NCBI GenBank assembly: GCA_963765625.1
Contig: CAVXXD010000009.1
Span: 186,001 to 250,000, forward strand
Length of the DNA stretch: 64,000 nt
Direction: 5' to 3'
Source: CAVXXD01 sp963765625
Lineage (GTDB): Bacteria > Actinomycetota > Geothermincolia > Geothermincolales > Geothermincolaceae
Positions 44,878 to 54,518 of the stretch are shown here, one piece after another; the stretch's first letter is position 1, and every line of letters starts with the position of its first letter. A program made the position numbers and the translations under genes. A model generated the notes under the pieces. The model saw nothing but the letters and a program-made list of their open reading frames with translations, did not search any database and was not told where the DNA came from.

Positions 44878-47041
44878 AGTTGCGGCGGAGGTATTCAAAA
44901 ACCTGTACGGCATTGTCGTGTCTCCTAGAGAGTTCCTCGAGTTTGCCGGCACCGGAGAAGCAAACTTTCTGGGGAGCGTTGCCAAGAAGTACAGTTTAGC
45001 TTTTGACGTGACCACTGTAAAAGCTGCCTTCTTTGACCTATACCTGCAGCGATGCTCAAATCCTAGCACCAGCATTGCCTATCAAGGCAAGCACCAGTGT
45101 TGATTTTTGAATTCTGTCTTTATTAGTTTCCTGCTGATGTTCGCACCAGCCTGCCACCGTACATAAAATGTCTCACTTTCACGTAATTTCAATCATGACA
45201 AAATAGAGACTTTTGGCATCTCTGATGTTTTGTGCATTCTGTGCAAAACAGTCATTGCGTTTATTGCTTGTCACACTCTGAAAGCTTGATTGGATCCAAT
45301 GCTGCCAAATGCACTTAATTTTGGTCACGATTCTGCAAATGATATGCACAGGTGCGGTGGAACTCATCTTAGCTTGCAAGCAGGCAGGGCTGAAAACTGC
45401 TGTTGCTTCGAGTGCCGATCTTATCAAGGTGTGTATCCACTGTTTCTTTGGGGAATATCGCTTTTTTAGTGACTAAAATGGGGACATGTTAATTTGAAAC
45501 CGAATCGATCAATGATCTTAAAAGTGAACAAGTGGAATACACGTATCAAATCTTGAGGTACAAGTAGATTCTCAGTTCTTTACACAGCCGCTCCAAGGAG
45601 AGAAATTCTTACCAGGATTTAGTAGTGGATTTCTAGGGGATTGCACTCTTCAGCACTTGACGCTACTGCTGTTTTAAAGACACCCTTGTGACTGGGGCCT
45701 GTGAAGGTTAGGGGATTTGCAGATATTGGGAGAAGATGGCGAGGATTGTCTGTTTGTGTATGGAAGCAATGCTGGTATTGTTTTTTGAGGCAGGGGGGTT
45801 GGGTGGGGTGGGTTTGGGGGGGGGGGGGGGGGGGGGGGGTACCTGAGAGGAATGGATCACGCATTGAGGCCGAGATTTGAACGAATTGTCCCTGAACAAG
45901 GAGAATGCCCTTGGACACGTCAAATGTAGGCTTGATACCTCTTTTTTGCGAGTCTTCCACATAGCATCTAGAAGGTGGTCGTTCATGGTCACAGCGTCCT
46001 GCCAAGCAGTACACAAAAGCAGGTTGATCATAGCTCTCTGTCTGTCGTGGGTCAGGTGAATTGCAACCTGAAGGCGGCAGGCATTGAGCAGTCGTCTTTT
46101 GATGCCATTGTCTCGGCAGACTTGTTTCAACGTCTGAAGCCGGCCCCAGACATCTTCTTGGCAGCTGCAGAGCAGCTGGATGTCCTTCCCCGGAACTGCG
46201 TTGTCATCGAGGATGCAAGCGCAGGCATCCAAGCAGCCAGGGCAGCAGGTGCGTGCATGCGTAGGAAATGTTGGAAACACGATAACAGAATGGGTGGGCT
46301 GGTTCGGGGGGGGGGGGGGGGGGGGGGGGCGGTTGGATTGTAATTTTGAAAGAATTTCCCTGGATGGTCAGGGCTCATTTCAGGATATGGGTTTCATTTG
46401 CAGCGGTGTGATGACATGCCTAGTGCCCAGGAATGCTGGGTGGTTGGAGCTGCTATATTGCCTCTTAAAGTTATTCAACAAACAAACAAAAAACTTGACA
46501 GCACCTCAGTGCCCTACAAGGCAAATTAGTTGAAATGATGACAATGTAAAACCGTTCACACTCCTAGCCCATAGTGTATGAGACCTCTGAAGGCTTCTAT
46601 GCCCAATGTAGAGAACTGGGAGAGGCCTCTTGTTTCGGCATCTGGTGCTTGGCAGGGATTGGGAAAGGAGCACTCTTATTGGCAGTATTCAGCATGGAAA
46701 GGCTGGCTGAATCAGACAACGCAGTTAAAGGCAGTCTTGCATTTTGGCAAGACAAGATCCTAGTACATAAGGCAGAATATTCACATATATTTGTCCCCTT
46801 TGACTGTGGCTGTCCTGAGGTCCGTCGTGTGATTGCCAAAAGGCTGGGGAGAACCTTGGATATGATCGGAGGGCGCAAATGAGCAATGTGTGTGCTTTAA
46901 GGGATGCGCTGCATTGGGGTCACCACAACCATTTCAGAGGCTGCAATGGCAGGCAATAGCCCAGACTGCATCCGGCAATACATTGGCCAGATCAGCGTCG
47001 ATGACATCATCAACCTGAAGGCCGCTGCTGAGTTGCCAGAG
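44878..47041 (+). CDS. SOQ1-like HAD phosphatase, four exons (green-algal nuclear gene fragment)
   Basis: Four exons with matching phases: 44878-45086, 45352-45428, 46056-46248, 46902-47041. Introns follow eukaryotic rules: AG acceptors (TTGCAG, GCACAG, GTCAG, TTTAAG), GT donors, and one GC donor (AAG|GCAAGC at 45087). Spliced, the roughly 206 residues read FLEFAGTGEANFLGSVA, GAVELILACKQAGLKTAVA, NLKAAGIEQSSFDAIVSAD, RLKPAPDIFLAAAEQLDVL, NCVVIEDASAGIQAARAA, MRCIGVTTTISEA. This follows the HAD domain of plant SOQ1 (Suppressor of Quenching 1, a thylakoid photoprotection protein) residue by residue: HAD motif II (ASSAD), the motif III lysine (LKPAP) and motif IV (IED). The nucleophile exon lies beyond the left junction, and the thioredoxin/NHL region beyond the right one. 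Confidence 0.85.
45816..45839 (+). repeat. G24 homopolymer in SOQ1-like intron 2
   Basis: Twenty-four consecutive G, preceded by further G-rich sequence (GGGGTGGGTTT), inside the second intron on the coding strand. The rest of this 627-base intron (45429-46055) holds no coding signal. Confidence 0.9.
46306..46329 (+). repeat. G24 homopolymer in SOQ1-like intron 3
   Basis: A second run of exactly twenty-four G, preceded by GGGTGGGCTGGTTC, in the third intron (46249-46901). Apart from a 103-codon open frame at 46574-46882, which has no homology I recognise and no place in the conserved exon order, the 653-base intron looks non-coding. Confidence 0.9.
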
Positions 47042-47286
47042 GTATGCAGCAGAGGAGAGGAAAAGTAGAGTTCACAAGTTTGTAACACAATTTGGTTTTG
47101 CAAAAGCCGCATTTAGTGGCTCAAGGATATGAAGGGCCAGCAGAAATGTATAAAGTATAGAGCTTTAGATAGCATGCCATTTTCTGCTGGTTGATAGGCA
47201 GTTCACTATCTCAGTTTGCCATTTGTAGTCAATTCATACAATTTGGTCTGACAGTGGGTTCTTTGCCACAGCATTCGGGAAAAAAT

Positions 47287-48253
47287 ATGCCACTGACACA
47301 CACACGAGAACTGTTTGCCAAGGCGCTAAAAGGCAAATACGCACTCGGGGCCTTCAACGTCAACAACATGGAATTGCTGCAAGCCATCGTCGAGGCTTGC
47401 GAGGAGGAAAAAGCGCCCGTCATGCTCCAAATCTCCAAGGGCGCGCGCCAGTATGCCAATCCGGTCTACCTGAAAAAACTCATCGAAGCCGCCGTCAGCC
47501 TCTCCAACATCCCCATCGCCGTCCACCTGGATCACGGCGACACCTTCGAACTTTGCAAAGACTGCATTGACGAAGGCTTTACGAGCGTGATGATTGACGC
47601 CAGCCACGAGCCGTTCGAGAAAAACGTCGAGATTTGCAAGCAGGTCGTCGATTACGCCCACAAACATAATTGCGTGGTCGAGGGCGAACTCGGCATGTTG
47701 GTCGGCGCGCAGCACGACGACGGCGAGGCTGGCGGCGGTTATTCCAAAGGCGGCTGCTACACCCACCCGGATGAGGCCGTTCAATTCGTCAAGGCATCCG
47801 GCGTGGATTCATTGGCCGTCGCCATCGGCAATTCGCACGGCGCCTACAAGTTCAAGGGCGAACAGCACCTTGACCTCGACCGCTTGAAAGCGATCAAGAA
47901 AGCGCTCATGGACGCCGGGCTTGGCGATTATCCGCTCGTGCTCCACGGCGCCTCCAGCGTGCCCAAAGATCTCGCCGAGGAAATCAACAAGTACGGCGGC
48001 AAGATCGGCACCGACACCGCCGGCGTGTCCGAAGCGGACATCGAAGTCGCACGCCGCGTCGGCTGCACCAAGGTGAATATCGACACCGACCTGCGCCTGG
48101 CCATGACCGCCGGCCATCCGCAAAGTCTTTGCCGAAAGCCCGAAGGAATTCGATCCGCGCAAGTACCTCGGCCCGGCCCGCACCAAAGTCAAAGAACTCG
48201 TCCGGCACAAAGTCAGGAACGTCCTCTGCTGCGCCGGGCACGCGTTTGACTAA
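47287..48253 (+). CDS. fba: Class II fructose-bisphosphate aldolase (one frameshift)
   Basis: About 321 residues after correcting one base. The start MPLTHTRELFAKALKGKYALGAFNVNN, the zinc site HLDHGDTFE, the cation loop EGELGMLVGAQHD, GNSHGAYK and VLHGASSVP, and NIDTDLRLAMT are class II aldolase motifs. It converts fructose-1,6-bisphosphate to two triose phosphates. At about 48,118 an extra G (GCCGGCC for GCCGCC) shifts the frame; the true end KVFAESPKEFDPRKYLGPA runs to the TAA at 48251. It is the first bacterial gene after the algal DNA; the ATG is only 16 bases from an apparent splice acceptor. Confidence 0.9.
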
Positions 48254-48315
48254 AGCTCAAACTCTCAAGCACAAGCTCCCCGCCAGACGGCTTGGAGCTT
48301 TTTCCTTTCGGCGAA

Positions 48316-48570
48316 GGGCGCGGCGAGAGCAAACGGCGGGACAGGACGGTGGAAGAAATTCGTCGCGGGTTGAAAGTGTGCGGCGATACGCCATGGCGCG
48401 GTCTGGTCCTGATCGGCCTTTACCCCGGCCAGCGTTTGGGCGATTGCGCCCGGCTGACGTGGCCGCAAGTGTTTTTGGTGAACAAAACCATTTCGTTTGT
48501 GACGCGCAAGACCGGCCAGCGTCTTTCCATGCGGCTGACCGACCCGCTGGCCGCATTCATGGGCATCATT
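48316..48570 (+). pseudogene. Tyrosine recombinase/integrase fragment
   Basis: An open stretch of about 85 codons reads TVEEIRRGLKVCGDTPWRGL, then IGLYPGQRLGDCARLTWPQV and ISFVTRKTGQRLSM, matching the first catalytic-arginine box and following strands of phage-type integrases. The SAM-like N-terminus and the C-terminal HxxR and Tyr boxes are missing. It is a relic of an integrated element next to the aldolase gene. Confidence 0.7.
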
Positions 48571-49084
48571 GTAGCGGAATGCCGCAGCAACGGCTATCGG
48601 TCCTTTGCGAATTATTGTCGCCAGTTTGCACTTGCCGAAAACGGGTCTGGATATTGGCATCTCCCCTCACGTCGCCACCGCCGCCAACTCCATCACCTTC
48701 CCTGGCAGCTTTCCATGAAGACCGTCGGCGCCGGATTGATTGCGTGCCCTCGTGCCGCCTTGAATGCCCCCGCCGTGAATCGCGTTGCCCCAGCCCGCGC
48801 TGCCCTGCTCGATAGGGCGCGTCACTCCACTCGCGATTCATCGGAGTTCATCGGCACCTTCGATCACGACGGGGCCGGAGAAGAATATCACGCATCTCAT
48901 CGCCACGAAGCTCTCCCCACAAGATCTTCCGACGCTGCTGGACGCTGGCGTACCGCAACCGGGTGAAACTGCGTCGCTGCTACCGCCGGACGGGGACGCT
49001 GTGTGATAGCCCGGCGCTGCGGCAGAGATCAGCAGCAGCGGAAACCGGCGCATCGGGCGTCGCGGAAAATTCCTTGTCCCAGCG
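48571..49084. other. 514-bp stretch without a recognisable gene
   Basis: No ORF here gives a known family on either strand. The only structured feature is AGGGCGCGTCACTCC at 48814-48828, a half copy of the palindromic repeat at 56198-56272. The frame TLAYRNRVKLRRCYRR near 48,940 may be decayed coding DNA, but I cannot support a call. Confidence 0.5.
48814..48828 (+). repeat. Half copy of REP-like repeat
   Basis: AGGGCGCGTCACTCC is identical to the first 15 bases of the left arm of the palindrome at 56198-56272. The remaining arm is not conserved. Confidence 0.6.
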
Positions 49085-50039
49085 CTACGGCTCGGCTCGG
49101 CCATCGGCCTGTCGCGGGTGCTTGATGGGCGTGCCCCAGCTCATGATCTCATCGTCGCGCTTCTGCATGGGCTTGAAGTTGTGGTACCAGCCGCCCTCGG
49201 ACAGGCCGTCCGGGAAATCGTGAATCAACATGCCGGGCTGGTTGATCTCCAACTGCTTGGGGATCGTGGCATCGGGCCGGGCGATGAACGATCCCCAGTG
49301 GGAATAGGGCTGCGAGGAGTTGTTGCAGACCGCCCACATGCGGTTGTCGGCGCAGCGGGTCGGGACCTGGCGGATGTTGAGCGTGTCGAGGCAGTTCGGG
49401 CCTTTGGACCTGGCGTTGTGGAAGGAGTGGATCATGACCGTGACGCCCAGCTCGCGGTAGGCGATGTAAAGCTGCGGCCAGCAGATGTCGTAGCAGATGG
49501 CCAGGCCGATCCGCACGCCCCGGATGTCGTGCGTCACCAGGCGGTCGCCCACCGAGTAGTGCTTCTGGTCGCCGCCGGTGCAGAAGCACTTGTCGTAGCG
49601 GTCCGCGATCCGGCCGTCCGGGTCGATGAGGTAGAGGCAGTTGGTCGGCTTGGTCTTCGGGTCCAGAAAGTGGGCCGAGCCAAGGACCAGCCACAGGTTC
49701 AAGTCCTTGGCCAGCTCGCGCAGTCCGGTCGTCTCCTCGCGCAACGCGGCCCAGTCATAGCAGCGAACGACGGGAAATCGATGCCGGCATATCCCGACAG
49801 GCAGGCTTCGGAGGTGTGCAGCAGGTGCGCCCCGGCCTCTGCGGCCTGACGCAGGAAGTCCCGGATGTATTTAGCGTTTTCGGCAGGATTTCGCCACTCA
49901 CCGGGAATTGGCACGTGGCCACCCTGAGTTTATCCCCGGGATTCGGGTCGTGGTCTGGCGGACTGGCGGGAGTTGGCGGCGGTGGAGCTTGGGCGACCTG
50001 GGAGATTGCTCCGCGAAACTTGAGACAAGCTGGTAACAC
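49085..50039 (-). CDS. Carbon-nitrogen hydrolase (nitrilase superfamily), frameshifted
   Basis: Read across three frames, the minus strand gives a protein of about 290 residues: DKLRVATCQFPVSGE, AKYIRDFLRQAAEAGAHLLH, TSEACLSGYAGIDFPSFAG, then LREETTGLRELAKDLNLWLV and on to the end. The catalytic triad of the family is visible: Glu in HTSEA, Lys in DRYDKCFCTGG, and Cys in GLAICYDICWPQ. Breaks near 49,735 and 49,900 are each repaired by adding one base. The N-terminal proline-rich lead is uncertain, so the start is approximate. It hydrolyses an amide or nitrile of unknown type. Confidence 0.8.
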
Positions 50040-50379
50040 CCGCCACCCCGGCCAGGGCTTTGCCCGTAGCGGCCTGATCGCCTCCCGTCTTGTGACTTGT
50101 AGAGGGTCCGCTGGTTGGAGTTGAGTTCATGGAGGAGGGCATAGCATGTTTGGTGAGGCGATGAAAGCATTCCTTACTGGATTAGCGCGTTGGGCCGGTC
50201 CCAAAAACCAAAAAGAACCTTGCCGGGCGCCGACAAAGGCGTAAAATGGATCGTGGTCGCAAGGCAGGAGTAAGGAGTAAGGAATATGGAAGAATGGCTC
50301 CGTTGCTGCAGGTTTCTTCAATATCGGCGAATGAGGGGGCCGCGCAACGAAGGCTTCCAGTTCTACGGAAAGTAATACT
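50040..50379. other. 340-bp intergenic region
   Basis: Lies between the divergent hydrolase (minus) and the DUF5703 gene (plus). It contains a short tandem GGAGTAA-GGAGTAA-GGAATATGG (about 50,267-50,288) and no convincing ORF. It probably carries both promoters, but no clear -35/-10 pair is seen. Confidence 0.4.
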
Positions 50380-53171
50380 ATGATGGGAAAAATCCTGTCC
50401 ATCGGTTTCACGCTGTTTGCCGGGAGCGGCTGTGCTTCAGCATTCGATCCATTGGTCGCACTCGACGCTTACGACATTGTGTGGCAAACGCCCGGCAATG
50501 GGGAACGCGACATGATGCCGCTGGGCAACGGCGTAGTCGGCCTGATGCTCTGGACCTGCGCCGACGGCCGGGTCGAGTTCTACCTCGCCCGTCAGGACGC
50601 GCTCACCGAAACCGACCGGATGGTTAAATTGGGCAAGGTCAGCCTCAAGCTGTCGCCCAATCCATTCACAGGCGAAGGTTTCAGGCAGGCTTTGCGCCTG
50701 CGTGACGGCACGGTGATAATTGAAGCGGGCAAGCCGGAAAATCGCGTGAAACTGGAAGTGTTCGTTGATGCCAACGCGCCGGTGGTCCGGGTCGTGGGCA
50801 AGAGCGAACAACCCATCTCGGTTTCAGCCGCGTACATGACCTGGCGCACGGGGCCCCAGGAGCGAAACACTGACTACAACCTCCCCGGGCTTGGCCGAAT
50901 CGGCGGATGTGGTAGAAGCAACCGGAACGAGCATCGTATTCCACCACCGCAATGAAACTTCCTGCGTTCCGGCGCTGGCGAAGGTGCAGTTGCCCGGCTT
51001 TGAATCAACCGTGCCAGATCCGAATATCCATCGCACCTTCGGCGGGCGGATGACACTCTCCGGAGCGAAGATGGGCACGAATGGGGTGCTTGCAGCCGGG
51101 CCGGCCCGCGTTTTTGAGTTGCGGGTGGTCACCCATAGCAGGCAAACCGAGACCATCGCGGCATGGAAGGCGCAGTTGGCTGAACTTGAACAACAAGCGG
51201 AGTCCGCGCACGAAGCGGCGACCAGGGTCCGCGCGTGGTGGAGCTCCTACTGGCAACGTTCGTGGGTGTTCGTGGAAGGCGATCCTTCCACGCCGAGCAC
51301 AAATCCGCGGCGGCCGCGCGAAGGTTCGGCACAGCCACCGCCATCCAAAATCACGCAGGCCTGCCTGCTCACCCGGTTCATGCAGACATGCGCGATGCGC
51401 GGGCCGTATCCCATGCATTGGCAAGGCTCGCTGTTCATGCCAATGACGGTCCAGTCCGGCGTGATCAGCCCGTTTTCGAGGCCGGCTACCTAGCCAGCAT
51501 CAGCGATGAGCCTCCGGCCGAGCCATCCAGCGCCCACAATCCAGACGAACGGCCATGGGGTTACATGGGATACCTATGGCAGAACACGCGGCTGGCATAC
51601 GCCTCGATGCCCGGGCGCGGCGAGACGGATTTCATGCAGATATCGCTGTTCGATTACTATGGCAGGTTCGCCGATCTGAATCGCGCCCGGGCCAAGCTAT
51701 ACCGGGATGCCGAGGGACAACACAACACCGAGATGACGTTGTGCTGCGGCCTGATGCCGGGGCGAATATATGGGATGGACCGGCAGGGTAAGCCGCCAGG
51801 CCTGACCGACAACCGGTGGGGCGGCGCGGTAGATATTTCGCCGGGTCTGGAACTTATCTGCCTGATGCTCGAGGCCTATGACTACAGTGGCGACGAAGCC
51901 CTGCTGCAAAAGCAAATTCTGCCTTATGCGCATGACTTGTTCCGCTATATCGAGACTCGATTCAAAGAACGCGAGGCCGATGGTAAAATGATCCTCTCAC
52001 CGCTGCACGCCGTGGAAACCTATTGGGATGTCAAGAACCCGTTGACGGTCGTGGCCGGGATGCAGGCCGCGCTCGACACGATTCTGGCCCTGCCCGAGGC
52101 GGAAATCCCCCAGCGCGCCGATTACGTTCGCTGGCGAGCGCAGACGCCGGCATTGGCCGTGGCTCAAACCCCAGCCGGCACGAGGCTGTCTCCGGCGGAG
52201 GGAAACCTACCCGGGCGCAACAACGTGGAAACGCCGGAGACCTACGTGATGTTTCCGTTCCGCCTGCGCGGCGTCGGTCGGCCCATGTTGGACGAGGCGA
52301 TCCGCACTTTTCGCCACGCTCTCAATGTCTCCGGTGGATGGCGTCCGTTTGCGCCGGGCGACATGCCATCCAGGCCCAGTTACGGTGGCTGGCAGCAATC
52401 CGGCATGAACGCCGCGCTCCTGGGGCTGACCTTGGAAGCCGCTGAAGCCCTGACACATAACGCCGCCTACCACAATCCCGGCTACCGCTTTCCCGGCCAT
52501 GTGGGGTCCCGTGTATGACACCGTGCCCGACACCGACCACGGCGGCAACCTGCTCAATACCCAGCAACTGATGCTGATGCAGGCGGATGCCATGGCCCAA
52601 GGCGGAAGAATTTACCTGCTGCCCGCTTGGCCGAAGAATTGGGATGTCCATTTCAGACTCCGCGCGCCGGGCAAAACCACAGTGGAATGCGTCTTCAAAG
52701 ACGGCAAAATCAAACAACTCAAAGTCACCCCGCGATCGCGAGCCAAAGATGTGGTGTTGCCCAGAGCATTGACCCCGGTGTGGCCGAATCTGTCCCAAGG
52801 CAAACTGGTAGAAGTCTCCAGCCAGTGGCCGGGCCGCCCGCAGATGACCAAGGCAGCCATCACCGACGGCGACGTACACCACGTCTTGGGCCGCCGAAGA
52901 AAAAGCCCGTGAAGCGTGGGTGACGGTGGATTTACAGAAGGAGTGCGAGGTGTCCGGGGTCATGCTGAGCGATGCGCCGTGGCATCGCACGAAGGCTTTT
53001 GACCTGGAAGGGCGGGTGGACGGCCAATGGAAGAAAATTGCTGAAGGAACGACGATTGGCGACAGGTTTGACCTTTCCTATGTGCCGGTCAAGGCACGCC
53101 TGTTCCGTCTGAACATCCGACACGCCACCGACACGCCGACACTCGCGGAGTTTCAGCTATTCGGGAAATGA
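50380..53171 (+). pseudogene. DUF5703-type glycoside-hydrolase-like protein, broken by at least four frameshifts
   Basis: The composite reads from the ATG at 50380 (lipoprotein-like signal LFAGSGCASA) to the TGA near 53,171, about 925 residues. The N-terminal DUF5703 domain is YDIVWQTPGNGERDMMPLGNG with FYLARQDALTETDRMVKLGK; the middle is an (alpha/alpha)6-type barrel (YMGYLWQNTRLAYASM, CCGLMPGRIYG); a C-terminal F5/8-type carbohydrate-binding domain ends LFRLNIRHATDTPTLAEFQL. Frame breaks lie at about 50,893, 51,470, 52,495 and 52,874; three are explained by a single inserted G (CTTGGCC, CCCGGCC, GACGTAC). Secreted glycan-degrading enzymes of this sort are common in Verrucomicrobiota and Bacteroidota. 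The breaks look like sequencing error rather than true decay. Confidence 0.8.
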
Positions 53172-53418
53172 CGATGAAGACCATGCGATGATCGGCTTGG
53201 CCCCGTCCAGCATACGGACCACGACAATGCTGGCCGCAGGCACGTCCAGCGCCAGCTTGATCTGCTGGTATTGAGGTTGCGTTGCAGTGTTGTTTGCGAC
53301 TTGCGCTCCGCAGGCTTGGGCGTTATTGGTGGTCGGTGAGTTATTCATTTGCCGGTGGACGTAGCAACTTAGTTGCGCGCCCGCCAGCATTCATGCCACC
53401 TATCAGTTGACTTGGGCG

Positions 53419-53906
53419 ATGAAGCTTAGCCCACGGATGCAATTGATACGGGAAAATCTTCTGGTTCGCGCCTTTGCCATAATCAAGATTCCGCTTTTGG
53501 CGTTTTGTGCTCCGAGATATTGGAACTGACGGACGAACGGGCGGTCATTAAAATTCCGTGTAATCGAAGGACGCAGAATCATCTTAAGTCTCTTTATTTT
53601 GGAGCTATTTGTGTTGGCGCGGAGCTCGCCGGCGGCATCATCGCCATGCGTCTCATTCAGCGGCGCAAACTGAAGATCTCCCTGATCTTCAAAGACTTTC
53701 AGGCGGAGTTTCTCAAGCGGGCGGAAGGCGACACGCATTTCACCTGCTGGGATGGGAAAGCCATTCAAGAGGGTTTGGACAAGGCCGCTTCCACTGGAGA
53801 GAGGCAAAACGTCACCCTGCCGATTATCGCGACCGTTCCCTCGAAAACCGGAGCCGAGCCGGTGGCTCGCTTCGTTTTGACCCTCTCCCTCAAGCAAAAG
53901 AGGTGA
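53419..53906 (+). CDS. DUF4442 hotdog-fold protein (one frameshift)
   Basis: The ATG at 53419 gives MKLSPRMQLIRENLLVRA..IPLLAFCAP, then the frame changes near 53,505 and continues ILELTDERAVIKIP, RRTQNHLKSLYFGAI, AELAGGIIAMRLI and ISLIFKDFQAEFLKRAEGD to the TGA. About 162 residues. The pattern is DUF4442, a hotdog-fold family related to acyl-CoA thioesterases. The break needs one added base. Confidence 0.75.
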
Positions 53907-53989
53907 TTTTCAGGCAGCAGACCCTTTATATCAAACCTGACTAAAATAGTCAGAAATGAACCGCGGAGCGTCAAAAAAGCAAATCAGTT

Positions 53990-54446
53990 TCAAACCTCGC
54001 GCACCACGATGCGCGCGCCTTCGACAGTCACCACTTTGACCGCCGCGCCGCGTTCGATGAGTCCGCCTTCGGTGACCACATCTACGCGCTGGCCATTGAT
54101 GAGGGCGACGCCCGAAGGCCGCAATTGGGTGAGGGCGGGTCCACGTGCCATTCAGCAGTTCCGGTCTGGCCACGCCCAATTCTCCAATGGCACCTTGGGA
54201 GATGAACTTTTTGGCGACGCGACTTCCGGGGAAAAATTTGAACCAGCACCACGTGCCGATCAGCAGTCCCACCAGCACGCCAGCCAGAATCAGGCTGCCC
54301 GTCTGATGGCCAAAATCCCGGTAGCCCAGAATCACCGCGGCCAGCAGACAAATGAAGCCGATGATGCCGGCGATCAGGCCGGGCAGCAGGGTTTCCAGGA
54401 AGAGCAGAATCGCTCCCAGAATCAACAACGTGATAATAAGCGCCAT
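53990..54446 (-). CDS. Short NfeD-like membrane protein (one frameshift)
   Basis: After correction, about 152 residues: three or four N-terminal transmembrane helices (MALIITLLILGAILLFLETL, IAGIIGFICLLAAVILGY, SLILAGVLVGLLIGTWCWF), then an OB-fold tail (TALTQLRPSGVALINGQRVD, EGGLIERGAAVKVV, VEGARIVVREV). An extra base near 54,144 (CACGTGG) breaks the frame. NfeD proteins pair with SPFH/flotillin proteins such as the FloA gene at 57065; here an IS element lies between them. Confidence 0.8.
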
Positions 54447-54518
54447 GGTTGCAGGTAAATTCTAAATCGCTTTCAAGGTGAGACTCATTCGCCGGGCTTT
54501 TTGGCCGCTAGCAGCCTG

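Noticed and set aside
45619..46378. Minus-strand proline-rich frames around the poly-G tracts
   Set aside because: They arise from translating poly-C and lie antisense to conserved exons.
46574..46882. 103-codon frame inside intron 3 of the SOQ1-like gene
   Set aside because: Exons 3 and 4 join directly in the conserved protein with matching phase; the frame has no recognisable homology.
47287..53171. Programmed frameshifting in fba and the DUF5703 gene
   Set aside because: Breaks occur in nearly every gene of the segment without slippery motifs; data error explains all of them.
53157..53390. Possible minus-strand end of a glycosidase (VPAASIVVVRML)
   Set aside because: The ending resembles a beta-sandwich terminus, but it is only 77 codons with no upstream domain; too weak to annotate.
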